Of a DNA stretch of 64,000 nucleotides, positions 52,000 through 61,667 are shown piece by piece. The translations under genes were made by a program, and so were the position numbers. Position 1 is the stretch's first letter; each line of letters begins with the position of its first letter. Below the pieces are notes generated by a model. That model was not told the DNA's origin and made no database searches. It saw only the letters and a program-made list of their open reading frames with translations. The DNA lies in assembly GCA_910574255.1 (NCBI GenBank), contig CAJTAK010000008.1, positions 118,006 through 182,005 on the forward strand. The letters are read 5' to 3'. The stretch comes from Clostridia bacterium (lineage in GTDB: Bacteria; Bacillota; Clostridia; Lachnospirales; Lachnospiraceae).

Positions 52000-53234
52000 A
52001 AAGAAATTGGGAAAAATTGCGGACAGATTTACAGGAGCAGATACAAAAGCAGATGGATTTGTCCAGAGAACTGACAGATGAGGAGGTCTGGGAGCTGATT
52101 ACGCAGGAGGTTCTGAGCTTCAGCAGCAGGGATTATCTGCTGCTGGATGAAAAACTTCGGATACAGAAGGAGCTTTTTAACGGAATTCGAAGGTTGGATT
52201 TGCTTCAGGAGCTGATTGAAGATCCGCTCGTTACAGAGATTATGGTAAATGGACCAAGAGATATTTTTGTGGAAAAGGGCGGACGATTATTTCGATGGGA
52301 CAAGCAGTTTCCCTCCGAGCAAAAACTGGAGGATGTGGTACAGCAGATTGTGAGTTTTTGCAATCGAAATATTTCCAAGGCAAATCCGATTGCAGATGCC
52401 AGACTCTCAGATGGTTCAAGAGTAAATATTGTGCTGGATCCCATAGCTTTAAATGGGCCGGCAGTTACGATTCGAAGATTTCCAAAAGAGCCTATTCGGA
52501 TTGCCCAGTTGATTGAGTGGGGCTCAGTGACCAGCGAAGCGGCAGAGTTTTTAAGAATGGCAGTGATGGCCGGCTATAATATCTTTGTAAGCGGCGGAAC
52601 CGGATCCGGGAAAACTACATTTCTCAATGCCCTTTCGGAGTTTATCCCATTGAGTGAGCGAATTATCACCATAGAAGACAACGCAGAGCTTCAGCTTGTG
52701 ACAGCTCAGAACTTGGTGAGGCTGGAGGCCAGAAATGCCAATCTGGAAGGAGAAAACGAGATTACAATTCGGGATCTGATTCGAACAGCACTTAGAATGC
52801 GCCCAAACCGCATCATTGTAGGAGAAGTCCGGGGGGCAGAGGCCATTGATATGCTCCAGGCTATGAATACAGGCCATGACGGGTCCCTGAGTACCGGGCA
52901 TGCCAACAGTCCAAAAGATATGCTGAGCCGCCTGGAAACCATGGTGCTGATGGGAATGGAGCTGCCCTTGGCGGCCATTCGCAGGCAGATTGCTTCTGGT
53001 GTGGATCTGATAGTTCATTTGGGACGTCAGAGGGATGGAAGCCGGAAAGTTTTGGAGATAGTGGAGCTTGACGGGATAGTCGAAGGAGAGATTCTTTTGC
53101 GCTGCCTGTTTTCCTTTCAAGAGGAAGAAGGATCAGAAGAACAGGTTCGGGGACAGCTGAAGAAACAGGAAGAACTGCGGCATATGGATAAAATGAGAGC
53201 AGCAGGAATTGGGAGGGAAGCATGTGGATTATAG
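51984..53234 (+). CDS. cpaF: Tad pilus secretion ATPase (CpaF/TadA)
   Basis: 416 residues from the ATG at 51984 (GGAAGG six bases upstream). T2SSE/VirB11-like ATPase: ELIEDPLVTEIMVNGPRDIF in the N-terminal domain, Walker A GGTGSGKTT, the Asp box IITIEDNAELQL, Walker B RMRPNRIIVGEVRG and the His box STGHANSP. A hexameric motor for pilin assembly at the inner face of the membrane. Confidence 0.95.
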   Translation: MERNVKRNWEKLRTDLQEQIQKQMDLSRELTDEEVWELITQEVLSFSSRDYLLLDEKLRIQKELFNGIRRLDLLQELIEDPLVTEIMVNGPRDIFVEKGGRLFRWDKQFPSEQKLEDVVQQIVSFCNRNISKANPIADARLSDGSRVNIVLDPIALNGPAVTIRRFPKEPIRIAQLIEWGSVTSEAAEFLRMAVMAGYNIFVSGGTGSGKTTFLNALSEFIPLSERIITIEDNAELQLVTAQNLVRLEARNANLEGENEITIRDLIRTALRMRPNRIIVGEVRGAEAIDMLQAMNTGHDGSLSTGHANSPKDMLSRLETMVLMGMELPLAAIRRQIASGVDLIVHLGRQRDGSRKVLEIVELDGIVEGEILLRCLFSFQEEEGSEEQVRGQLKKQEELRHMDKMRAAGIGREACGL

Positions 53235-53961
53235 GCGGTACCGTCCCAATAAAAAAGAAAAAGTCATTTTTGGCTTAGAGGCGGCAGCCTTGACCGGCAT
53301 TATTGCTCTGTGCTTTTACAACTCACCTGTTGCCCTTTTCACCTTTCCCTTGGTATTTGCATGGCTCCTTCGGGAGAAGGGGGAGGGGATGGGGGAAAAA
53401 CGGAGAAAGGAATTAAAGCTGCAGTTTAAGGATGCAGTACAGGCAATTGCAGCGGCTCTGGCAGCAGGATATTCGGCAGAAAATGCTTTTCGGGAGGCGA
53501 GAAAGGATCTGCAGCTCATTTATACAGGGAATACGGATATGGTACAGGAGCTTTCCGCTATGGAACGAAAGCTGGACTCAAATCAAACTATTGAAACAGC
53601 AGTGGAGGACTTTGCAAAACGAAGCGGTCTGCCAGAAGCAGAAACCTTTGGTGAAATTTTTGCCGTAGGAAAACGAAACGGCGGAGATCTGATTGGCATT
53701 ATGCAGGACACAGCAGAAACCATTACACAGATAATAGAGACAGAGCGTCAGGCGTCCATGGCCCTTGCGTCCAGAAAATATGAACAAAAGGTTATGAATC
53801 TGGTTCCCTTTGCCATGATCCTGTATCTGCGTATGGGATGTCCGGGATTTCTGAATCCCTTGTATGGAAATCTGGTGGGAATCTGTGTAATGACAGCCAG
53901 TCTGGGTCTCTACCTTTTGGCTTGGCATATGGGAAAACGGCTGTTGGACATTGAGGTATAA
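53224..53961 (+). CDS. tadB: TadB-like pilus platform protein (T2SSF domain)
   Basis: 245 residues from the GTG at 53224 (GGAGGG six bases upstream), overlapping cpaF by 11 bases. Two N-terminal helices, then a T2SSF cytoplasmic domain with QFKDAVQAIAAALAAGYSAENAF and FGEIFAVGKRNGGDLIGIMQDTA, and two C-terminal helices. With TadC it forms the membrane platform of the pilus. Confidence 0.88.
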   Translation: MDYRRYRPNKKEKVIFGLEAAALTGIIALCFYNSPVALFTFPLVFAWLLREKGEGMGEKRRKELKLQFKDAVQAIAAALAAGYSAENAFREARKDLQLIYTGNTDMVQELSAMERKLDSNQTIETAVEDFAKRSGLPEAETFGEIFAVGKRNGGDLIGIMQDTAETITQIIETERQASMALASRKYEQKVMNLVPFAMILYLRMGCPGFLNPLYGNLVGICVMTASLGLYLLAWHMGKRLLDIEV

Positions 53962-53963
53962 GA

Positions 53964-55307
53964 TTGAAAATAAATCTGAGCAAAATGATTTTAAAGCGGC
54001 TAAAGGGGCGGCTGCCAGGACAAGAGGCTGTGAGACAAAACCTGAAGCTGCTCAATGCCGGAACGGACGGATTCAAAGAGGAAGAGATCTATTATAGGGA
54101 AAAAATCAGTCTGCTTTTAAGGGTTTTTGCGGCTGGTGCGGCCATGGCATTTCTGGCGGGAATAGCAGCATTTTTGAATGGCAATCTGGTAAACGGATAT
54201 TTTTTGCCCCGACAAAAAAATGCATATCAGCAAGAACTGCGCGTGACATCGGAAGAAGGGGATACCCAGGAGATAACCATTTTGGTAGAGCCCCAAATGT
54301 TATCGGAAGAAGAAAGCCGGGAACTGCTGGAGCAGACGGTAAGCCAGATGGAAGAGTATATTTTAGGTGAAAATATTTCTCTGGAGGAAGTACGCTGTGA
54401 CCTGAATCTGATTCGTCAGGTGGAAGGACTGCCAATAACCATAGAATGGGAGCTTGACTCTTACGAAGCTTTGAACTTGGACGGGACTATCCGCAGAGAG
54501 AATCTCAAGGAGGAAGGGAGTATCGTAGAATTGACCGCCCTTCTAATCTGTAATAAAGTGACGGCAGTCTATCGGGCCTGTGTGAAGGTCTTGCCGCCCA
54601 TATTAAGCCCGGGAGAGGAATTTATGCAGGAACTTTCGGGGAAGATTGAAGAGTTGCAGGAAAAGCAGGGAGAAGAGGCGCAAAAGGAGCTTCCGGCACA
54701 AGTGAAGGGAAGAAAGCTTGTCTGGGAAGAGAAAAAATCTTCTGCACCAATAGCTGTATTACTTCTCACGCTGGCATGTATGCTGGCTCTTTACAAAGCA
54801 AAGGATCAAGAGCTTAAGCAAAAGACGAAAGAACGGGAGCAGCAGATGCGCAAGGACTATGCGCAGATTGTAAGCAAGCTGGTTCTGCTTATGGGTGCCG
54901 GTGCAACGGTACGCACAGCCTGGGAGATGATTGTGCGTGACTATCAGAGAAAACGAGAGCAGGGAGAACAGCCCCTTCGCTATGCATATGAGGAGATGGC
55001 TCTGACCTATAGGGAAATGCAGAACGGAATTGCAGAAATCAAGGCGTATGAGAACTTTGGCCTGCGCTGCAGGATTCCCTGCTATCTGAAGCTGTCCGTA
55101 TTATTGGAACAAAACCTGAGAAAAGGAAATCATGGATTGACAAAGCTTCTTAAAGGAGAAGCGCAGGAGGCCTTTGAACAGCGGAGGGAACTGGCAGTAC
55201 GGGTGGGAGAGGAAGCATCTACACGGATGCTCCTTCCCATGGTTCTGATGCTGGTGGTGGTAATGATTCTGATACTCGTACCGGCAGGGATGTCCATGCA
55301 GATGTAA
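53964..55307 (+). CDS. tadC: TadC-like pilus platform protein with a large extracellular insertion
   Basis: 447 residues from a TTG at 53964 (GAGG upstream), against about 300 for usual TadC. One helix at about 48-72 is followed by a soluble part of about 180 residues (80-255), then a helix at about 257-275, a T2SSF-like domain (RKDYAQIVSKLVLLMGAGATVRTAW; LSVLLEQNLRKGNHGLTKLL) and a final helix. The soluble part should face outside the cell. The rest pairs with TadB. Confidence 0.8.
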   Translation: MKINLSKMILKRLKGRLPGQEAVRQNLKLLNAGTDGFKEEEIYYREKISLLLRVFAAGAAMAFLAGIAAFLNGNLVNGYFLPRQKNAYQQELRVTSEEGDTQEITILVEPQMLSEEESRELLEQTVSQMEEYILGENISLEEVRCDLNLIRQVEGLPITIEWELDSYEALNLDGTIRRENLKEEGSIVELTALLICNKVTAVYRACVKVLPPILSPGEEFMQELSGKIEELQEKQGEEAQKELPAQVKGRKLVWEEKKSSAPIAVLLLTLACMLALYKAKDQELKQKTKEREQQMRKDYAQIVSKLVLLMGAGATVRTAWEMIVRDYQRKREQGEQPLRYAYEEMALTYREMQNGIAEIKAYENFGLRCRIPCYLKLSVLLEQNLRKGNHGLTKLLKGEAQEAFEQRRELAVRVGEEASTRMLLPMVLMLVVVMILILVPAGMSMQM

Positions 55308-55378
55308 TATTTCAATTCTTCCGGGAGAGAGGAACCGGAAGGAATATGATGGAACTCTATTATAGAAAGGAAATGAAA

Positions 55379-55549
55379 ATGAGAAATTTTTGGTATGAAT
55401 TTTGGAAAGAGGAAGATGGAATCGGTGTAGTGGAAATGATCCTGATTTTGGTGGTGTTAATCGGCCTTGTAATTATCTTTAAAAGCCAGCTCACATCTTT
55501 AGTTAATACCATCTTTGATAAAATCACAAGTCAGAGCGGTACAATTTAA
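55379..55549 (+). CDS. Flp-type (type IVb) major pilin
   Basis: 56 residues from the ATG at 55379 (AAAGG eight bases upstream). The prepilin site is EEDGIGVVEMILILVVLIGL: cleavage after the glycine leaves a hydrophobic helix with Glu at mature position 3-5. This is the main pilus subunit of Tad systems, processed by the peptidase encoded at 57979. Confidence 0.88.
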   Translation: MRNFWYEFWKEEDGIGVVEMILILVVLIGLVIIFKSQLTSLVNTIFDKITSQSGTI

Positions 55550-55551
55550 AT

Positions 55552-57012
55552 ATGACAGGAGACAGCAGAGGGAAAAACACTTTTGATTCAACTCACAGAA
55601 AGCCTTCAACAGTGTTTTGCAAAAAAGGAGAGGTAACCGTTTTCCTCAGCCTGATGCTGGCGGTTCTGCTGTTCTTTTTTCAGGCCTGCCTTTCGTCTGC
55701 GCGTTTTGCCTTCCTGCGAAGCCAAACGCAGGAGGCATTGGAGCTTGCGGAATATTCCATCCTATCTGAGTATCATCGAGAGCTCTTTGAGCAATATGGC
55801 CTGCTCTATGTGGAGCTGGGATATGGGAGCGGACTGGAGGATACGGAGTATTTAAAACAGAGGCTTCGAGGATTTTTAAAAGAAAACCTTCCCAGGGGCA
55901 GCGTAAATGCCTTGGAAGCATGGAATTTTTCAAGAGCCTCTGATAACAGAGGGATGGCATACTATGAGCAGGCAGTATCCTATATGAAACAGAAGACAGG
56001 CGCAGCTCTTTTGGAACAGCTTCGTTCCTGTGAGGCGCTGGGAAAACAGGCACAGGAACAAAGCGAAGAATATGAGGAGATAGAAGCAAGAGAGCAGAAA
56101 AATCTGGAAGAGCTGCGGCAGCGTCGGGAAGATGAGGAACAGGCATACACACCAGATCCGGTATCCTCCATAAGTTCGCTAAAGGAGGGAAGCCTTTTGC
56201 ATCTCCTTCTTCCGGATGCAGGAGGTGTATCCGGAAAAAGGGCGGACTTAGAAAAAGTACCTTCACGGCGGAACTGCCTGACAGGAAGTGGGTCCCGAGG
56301 GATTCATAAAGGAAATGCGGCAAATGACCTGTTTTTCCATGGATATCTGCTGGAGAACTTAACAAATGCAGTTGAGTTCCTGGCAGAAGGAGAAGAGACA
56401 GGGCTTTGGCTGGACTATCAGATAGAATACCTGATAGGGGGAGAAGACACAGACATTGCCAATCTGGAAACTGTGTACAGACGGATTCTGGCGATTCGGG
56501 AAGGGATGAATTATGCCTATTTGCAGACGGATACTGCAAAAAAGGCAGAGTGTGAAGCACTGGCCATTGCTCTGGTAGGCGTCACTATGGTTCCGGGATT
56601 GGTGGAGGCAGTAAAGCAGGCACTTTTGCTGGCCTGGGCTTTTGCAGAAAGCATAGCAGATGTCAGAACACTTCTGGGCGGAAAAAAGTGTGCTTTTTGG
56701 AAGGGAGATGGCACTTGGCGCACATCCCTCGAAGGTGCTTTGAATCTCCAAAATTCAGCCTCCGGATTCGGGGACGAGGAGGACGCAAAAGGGCTTTCTT
56801 ATGAGGACTATCTCGGTATACTGCTGGCAGCTGTGGGACGAGAGACAAAGACTATGAGAAGCCTTGATGTAATAGAAGGCGTAATTAAAAGAATATCTGG
56901 CTGTGGAGGGTTTTATATAGACCAGTGTACAGACGGATTTCAGGTTCGGGCTGTGATTTTCAATGGAAAGGAATGGACGGCAGAACGGACATTTTGTTAT
57001 GAGTGGCAGTAA
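55552..57012 (+). CDS. DUF5702-like Tad-locus protein
   Basis: 486 residues starting two bases after the pilin stop. An N-terminal anchor (EVTVFLSLMLAVLLFFFQACLSSARF) resembles a TadE/TadG pseudopilin helix. The soluble part includes a long charged coiled coil (about 150-200, EQSEEYEEIEAREQKN) and ends without another membrane helix apart from a hydrophobic stretch near 345-365. Genes of this kind recur in Lachnospiraceae Tad loci and may give a pilus-tip or cell-wall protein. Confidence 0.7.
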   Translation: MTGDSRGKNTFDSTHRKPSTVFCKKGEVTVFLSLMLAVLLFFFQACLSSARFAFLRSQTQEALELAEYSILSEYHRELFEQYGLLYVELGYGSGLEDTEYLKQRLRGFLKENLPRGSVNALEAWNFSRASDNRGMAYYEQAVSYMKQKTGAALLEQLRSCEALGKQAQEQSEEYEEIEAREQKNLEELRQRREDEEQAYTPDPVSSISSLKEGSLLHLLLPDAGGVSGKRADLEKVPSRRNCLTGSGSRGIHKGNAANDLFFHGYLLENLTNAVEFLAEGEETGLWLDYQIEYLIGGEDTDIANLETVYRRILAIREGMNYAYLQTDTAKKAECEALAIALVGVTMVPGLVEAVKQALLLAWAFAESIADVRTLLGGKKCAFWKGDGTWRTSLEGALNLQNSASGFGDEEDAKGLSYEDYLGILLAAVGRETKTMRSLDVIEGVIKRISGCGGFYIDQCTDGFQVRAVIFNGKEWTAERTFCYEWQ

Positions 57013-57071
57013 ACTTTACAAGATTGTGCAGGCGCTGAACAGCTGTGACAGCGTATAGAAAGGGGTGTACC

Positions 57072-57971
57072 ATGATGTTCTTTTGCAGGAAAGAGTCTCT
57101 CAAAAAAAGAAAAGCTCTCCAGGCAGTTGCAAATGATTGTTCCGGTAGTTCAACGGGTTCTAAATATCAAGATCAAATTTCTTTCTGTAAAAGAATATCA
57201 TGGCGCATCCCTTTAAAGCCACAGGGGAGCATGACGGTGGAAGCGGCGCTTGTATTCCCCTTGTTCCTCTTTGTGCTTACGGCTCTTTTGTATTTGGTTG
57301 TGCTGCTGAGAATACAGACAGAGATTGGACGTGCCCTTACAGATGCAGGCAGAGAGCTGTCTCAGGACGCAGGCATGATGGAGGGAATGGAAAGCTCTGC
57401 GCTGGCAGGAATAAGGAGCAGTCAAAAAGTAAGAGAATACCTAAAAGGGCGCGCAGGATCAGAGGTCATAAAGCAGGGAGTAAATGGAATCTCCATGGCG
57501 GGAAGCGGATGGAATGGAGCGGATTCGGTTTTGACATTACAGGCATCCTACCAGGTGCTTTTGCCGCCAGGGATTTCATGGTTTCATCCCATCCGTATCA
57601 CACAGACAAAAGTGGTCCGAGGTTGGACTGGATTTGGAAAAAGGCAGGCATTTTTGGGGGAAGAGGGGGAAGAAATTGTTTATGTGACAGACTATGGGAC
57701 GGTGTACCATCGAAGTTTAAACTGCAGGCATCTAAAGCTTTCTATTCAACAGACGAATTTTGCACAGATTGAGAGCCTGCGTAATGGAAGCGGCGGAAAA
57801 TATGCCCCTTGTGAACGGTGCTGGAAAAATGGAAGTCAGATAGTTTATGTCACTAGTGATGGGAACCGATATCACGAGACCTTAAACTGTTCAGGATTGG
57901 TGCGGGGAATTCGGACAGTTTTGCTGTCGGAGACAGGGGGATTGCCGCCCTGCTCCATGTGTGGAGGATAG
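57072..57971 (+). CDS. TadE-like pseudopilin with two tandem Cys-rich modules
   Basis: 299 residues from the ATG at 57072 (AGGGG six bases upstream). The pseudopilin helix is GSMTVEAALVFPLFLFVLTALLY at about 52-75. The C-terminal 100 residues hold two copies of a YVT..G..YHxxxxCxxL...C.xC module (YHRSLNCRHL with CERC; YHETLNCSGL with CSMC), which look like small metal-binding domains outside the cell. It overlaps the 5' region of the peptidase reading frame but not its chosen start. Confidence 0.78.
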   Translation: MMFFCRKESLKKRKALQAVANDCSGSSTGSKYQDQISFCKRISWRIPLKPQGSMTVEAALVFPLFLFVLTALLYLVVLLRIQTEIGRALTDAGRELSQDAGMMEGMESSALAGIRSSQKVREYLKGRAGSEVIKQGVNGISMAGSGWNGADSVLTLQASYQVLLPPGISWFHPIRITQTKVVRGWTGFGKRQAFLGEEGEEIVYVTDYGTVYHRSLNCRHLKLSIQQTNFAQIESLRNGSGGKYAPCERCWKNGSQIVYVTSDGNRYHETLNCSGLVRGIRTVLLSETGGLPPCSMCGG

Positions 57972-57978
57972 AGAAAAT

Positions 57979-58404
57979 ATGGAAGAAAAGATAGTAAAGG
58001 TGCTGATCCTTTTATTACTGGCTATAAACAGTGCAGTAGATTGGAGGAAAAGGGAGATCAGCCTTATCAGTCTGGAAGTCTTTGGGGTAATCGGAATTGG
58101 ATTGAATCTTTGGCTTGGATATCAGAGTTTTATGGAAGCGGCAGGCGGCGCAGGGATTGGACTTGTGCTGCTGGCGGCAGCTTTTTTCACCAAAGAAGCT
58201 ATCGGCTTTGGAGACGGACTCTTGATTTGTGTTACTGGAATTTATCTTGGATTTTGGGAGAATATGAGTTTGCTGTTTATGGGAGCGCTCTGCTGTGGGC
58301 TCATTTTGAGCATTGGCGTCTTGGCGGGCAGAGTGAAAATGGGAGCTCGGGTTCCGTTAATACCTTTTTTGCTGCTGGCATTTATAGGGAGGATGATCTT
58401 ATGA
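57979..58404 (+). CDS. Prepilin peptidase (TadV/CpaA, A24 family)
   Basis: 141 residues from the ATG at 57979 (GGAGG eleven bases upstream; a GTG at 57961 is the alternative). Five or six hydrophobic helices. The catalytic aspartates are the Asp of NSAVDWRKREI and that of GFGD in KEAIGFGDGLLIC. It removes the leader peptides of the Flp pilin and TadE-like proteins. Confidence 0.87.
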   Translation: MEEKIVKVLILLLLAINSAVDWRKREISLISLEVFGVIGIGLNLWLGYQSFMEAAGGAGIGLVLLAAAFFTKEAIGFGDGLLICVTGIYLGFWENMSLLFMGALCCGLILSIGVLAGRVKMGARVPLIPFLLLAFIGRMIL

Positions 58405-58817
58405 AGGGAAGGCTGAGAAAGGGAAGCTTTACGGTAGAGGCATCTATGCTGCTCCCGTTTTTGATTTTAATTATTTTTACATTTCTGTGCCTTTGCCTGT
58501 ATCTCCATGACAGGAGCGTATTATCTTCCTGTGCGGCAGAACTGGCAGGAAAAGGGGCAGCCGAAAAATATCAAAATGAAAAGGAATTGGAGACTTGGCT
58601 GCAAGGACAGGCAAATGGCCTGGCAAGAGGAAAGCTTCTGTGTCTACGAGAGGTGGAAACATCCATAAAGGTTACAAAGCAGACAGTCACAGTGAGTTAT
58701 ACAGGAAGTACCAGTCTTCTTGGAGGACTTACAGTCAGAGAAGAAGAGCAGGCAGTGCGTTTAAATCCAACAATGAAGCTTAGAAGCGCTCGGGAACTAA
58801 AGAGAATTGGAAAGTAA
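58401..58817 (+). CDS. TadE-like pseudopilin
   Basis: 138 residues. The start ATG overlaps the previous TGA (ATGA) and has GGGAGG eight bases before it. The N-terminus KGSFTVEASMLLPFLILIIF is a TadE pseudopilin helix. The remaining 100 residues are a soluble alpha/beta tail. Minor subunit of the pilus. Confidence 0.82.
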   Translation: MKGRLRKGSFTVEASMLLPFLILIIFTFLCLCLYLHDRSVLSSCAAELAGKGAAEKYQNEKELETWLQGQANGLARGKLLCLREVETSIKVTKQTVTVSYTGSTSLLGGLTVREEEQAVRLNPTMKLRSARELKRIGK

Positions 58818-58893
58818 TTTTAAGCCGCGTTCCAGGAGCGGTGAAAGAATATTTGCATATTGGCAGGGGATACAAAACTAGAGGAGGAGAAGT

Positions 58894-59886
58894 ATGAGAA
58901 CCATATATAAAAGGGAGCTGGATCACAATTACTTAATATTGCAGCAGGAAGAATTTCGGGATCATTATCAAGTAGGGATGCTGATAAGCAATAAGATTCC
59001 AGGCCTTTTGGAATGCGCATTAAGCAGGATTGATAAAGAGGCAGGCTTTTACTATGAGATTACCTCTCGGCAGAATCTGCGCTTGGTATTGGAACGGAGA
59101 CATCTAAAAGCGGCAGAGCTTCATGCGCTTTTAGAGCAGCTTTTGCTGACGGCCAGAAGCTGTGAAGAGCATCTTCTGGACACAGAACAGCTTTTGCTGA
59201 ATCCGGATTATATTTATCTGGATCCGGATCGATGGGAATTTTCTTTTTGTTTTTTTCCTTTCTATGATGCAGCAGGCGAAAATGAACTATTGAAACTGTC
59301 AGAATATCTTTTGGATCGCCTGGATAAACAGGATGCAGATGCTGTAGCTCTTGGCTATGAATTTTACCGAATGGCAGGGGAAGAAAATGCATCCTTAGAA
59401 CAGGTTCTTTCCAAATGGAAAGAAGAGAATGGAAGCAGAAAAGAAACAGAAGCTTTTGAGACAAAAACAAAAACCAAAACAGAGACAGAAAAAGAAACGC
59501 CGCAATCGGCAGGCAGGGGAGAAACCATATTTTTAAAGAAGGCTTCAGGACTTACCTTGCGCAGTGAAAATTCGGCCTATTCCAGCATGGAGATAACAGC
59601 GGACAATTTTCTTATTGGAAAGAAAAAGGATGCAGTGGATGGCTGGATAAAAGCCCGCGGGATTTCACGTATTCATGGAAAAATCTCAAAGGAAAACGGA
59701 ATCTATTATCTGATGGATCTTAATTCCACCAATGGAACCTTCCTAAACGGCGGCCGCCTGGAAGTAAACGAAAAAGCACGTATTCGCCAGGGGGATGTGG
59801 TAGGCTTTGCGGATGTAAAATATGTGGTAGATCTTTCGGGGGATCTCCTTTATAATAAAAAAGATATAGAAAATATGGCATGCTAA
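58894..59886 (+). CDS. FHA-domain protein of the Tad locus (DUF6382-like N-terminus)
   Basis: 330 residues. Residues 1-175 form an alpha/beta domain common beside Firmicute Tad genes. A Lys/Thr/Glu repeat linker (about 190-205, TKTKTKTETEKE) leads to an FHA domain with IKARGISRIHGKI and LNSTNGTFLNG, the phosphothreonine-binding residues. It may link pilus assembly to Ser/Thr kinase signalling. GGAGGAG precedes the start. Confidence 0.82.
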   Translation: MRTIYKRELDHNYLILQQEEFRDHYQVGMLISNKIPGLLECALSRIDKEAGFYYEITSRQNLRLVLERRHLKAAELHALLEQLLLTARSCEEHLLDTEQLLLNPDYIYLDPDRWEFSFCFFPFYDAAGENELLKLSEYLLDRLDKQDADAVALGYEFYRMAGEENASLEQVLSKWKEENGSRKETEAFETKTKTKTETEKETPQSAGRGETIFLKKASGLTLRSENSAYSSMEITADNFLIGKKKDAVDGWIKARGISRIHGKISKENGIYYLMDLNSTNGTFLNGGRLEVNEKARIRQGDVVGFADVKYVVDLSGDLLYNKKDIENMAC

Positions 59887-59911
59887 AGTCAAGAGGAAAA
59901 ATGGTGTAAAT

Positions 59912-60700
59912 ATGATATTTGAAAGTCACGCTCATTATGATGATACAGCTTTTGATGCAGACCGGGAGGCGCTTCTAAAACAATGTCAGGAACAGGGCAT
60001 AGAAACGATTGTGAATGTAAGTGCCAGCCTAGCTTCAGTAAAAAGTACGCTTCAATTGGCAGAACAACATGCATTTATCTATGCAGCAGTAGGGATCCAT
60101 CCGGATGAAGTTGGAGAACTGAATGAGGAAGCCATGGGGTGGCTGCGAGAGCAGTGCCTCCATCCTAAGACAGTGGCAGTGGGCGAGATAGGACTGGACT
60201 ATTATTGGGATAAGGAGAAGCATGAGCTTCAAAAGTATTGGTTTCATCGTCAGATGGAACTGGCGAAGGAACTGAAGCTTCCAATAATTGTACACAGTCG
60301 GGAAGCAGCAGCAGACACATTGGAAGCGGTGCGAAAGGCCCACACGCCGGAACTTAAGGGCGTCATCCATTGTTTTTCCTATACGCCAGAGATTGCAAAA
60401 GAATATCTGAATATGGGCTACTACATCGGCATCGGCGGTGTGATTACATTTAAAAATGCAAAAAAGCTGAAGGAGGTTGTGAAAATGCTGCCTCTTGAAC
60501 GAATCCTGCTGGAGACGGATTGTCCCTATTTGGCGCCGGAGCCCTATCGGGGAAAAAGAAATTCATCCTTAAATCTTCCCTATGTGGCAGAAACTATTGG
60601 TCAGTTAAAGGGTGTAGCGGCAGAAGAAGTCATACGGGTGACAGCTGCCAATGCCAGAGCCTTATATTTTGGAAAAAGCAATCATACTTGTGGAAGATAA
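59912..60700 (+). CDS. tatD: TatD-family metal-dependent DNase
   Basis: 262 residues. ESHAHYDD holds the first two metal histidines, AVGEIGLDYYWD the glutamate, PIIVHSREA and KGVIHCFSY the next histidines and LLETDCPYLAPEPYRGKRN the final Asp. Cytoplasmic exonuclease/AP-endonuclease family. The ribosome site is weak. The rsmA gene follows, the usual neighbour in Firmicutes. Confidence 0.93.
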   Translation: MIFESHAHYDDTAFDADREALLKQCQEQGIETIVNVSASLASVKSTLQLAEQHAFIYAAVGIHPDEVGELNEEAMGWLREQCLHPKTVAVGEIGLDYYWDKEKHELQKYWFHRQMELAKELKLPIIVHSREAAADTLEAVRKAHTPELKGVIHCFSYTPEIAKEYLNMGYYIGIGGVITFKNAKKLKEVVKMLPLERILLETDCPYLAPEPYRGKRNSSLNLPYVAETIGQLKGVAAEEVIRVTAANARALYFGKSNHTCGR

Positions 60701-60713
60701 GGAGAGCTTCTTT

Positions 60714-61601
60714 ATGGACAGACCTGCACCGACCCTGGGAAATCCCCAAAACACAATTGCAGTTTTGAATCAATATGGTTTTGTGTTTCAAAAAAAATAC
60801 GGACAGAATTTTCTTATTGATACGCATGTATTAGATAAGATTATTCGTGCGGCTCAGATTGGAGAGGATGATTTTGTTGTAGAGGTGGGCCCGGGAATTG
60901 GAACCATGACTCAATATCTGGCAGCGGCAGCCCGGAAGGTGGCAGCAATTGAGATTGATAAAGCATTAATTCCCATATTAAATGATACCTTAAGCGGCTA
61001 TGAGAATGTGACAATTATCAATGAAGACATTTTAAAAATGGATCTCTGCAGTTTAGCCAAGGAGCACAATGAAGGGCGCCCTATTAAAGTAGTGGCAAAC
61101 CTCCCATATTATATTACAACTCCCATTATTATGGGAATCTTTGAAAGCCATGTGCCCGTGCAGAGTATTACAGTTATGGTGCAGAAGGAAGTGGCGGAAC
61201 GGATGCGTACAGGACCGGGCTCTAAGGATTATGGGGCTCTTTCCCTGGCAGTACAGTATTATGCGCACCCGGAACTGATTGCCAATGTACCTCCAAACTG
61301 CTTCATGCCAAGGCCCCGTGTGGGCTCAGCAGTGATACAGCTTACCCGACACGAGAAGCCGCCGGTTCAAGTGAAAAATGAACACTTTATGTTTCAGTTG
61401 ATTCGGGCCTCTTTTAATCAACGTAGAAAAACCCTTGTAAATGGTTTGAACCATGCTTCGGATATTAAGGTATCCAAGGAAGCAGCGGAAAAGGCTTTGG
61501 AAAAAATCGGGCTCTCATCAAGCATTCGAGGAGAAGCGCTGACATTGGACCAGTTTGCAGAGTTGTCTAATTTTATATGGGGGATGCAGGAAGATTTTTA
61601 A
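60714..61601 (+). CDS. rsmA: 16S rRNA dimethyladenosine transferase
   Basis: 295 residues from the ATG at 60714 (GGAG ten bases upstream). KKYGQNFLID begins the domain, VEVGPGIGTMTQYL is the SAM loop, and VVANLPYYITTPII holds the NLPY catalytic motif of N6-adenine dimethylases. It modifies two adenines near the 3' end of 16S rRNA. Confidence 0.96.
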   Translation: MDRPAPTLGNPQNTIAVLNQYGFVFQKKYGQNFLIDTHVLDKIIRAAQIGEDDFVVEVGPGIGTMTQYLAAAARKVAAIEIDKALIPILNDTLSGYENVTIINEDILKMDLCSLAKEHNEGRPIKVVANLPYYITTPIIMGIFESHVPVQSITVMVQKEVAERMRTGPGSKDYGALSLAVQYYAHPELIANVPPNCFMPRPRVGSAVIQLTRHEKPPVQVKNEHFMFQLIRASFNQRRKTLVNGLNHASDIKVSKEAAEKALEKIGLSSSIRGEALTLDQFAELSNFIWGMQEDF

Positions 61602-61667
61602 GATTAGACATGAGAGAGACAAGTCAGGCATAGAATATTCTAGGAAACGGGAATAGGAGGAATTTCT

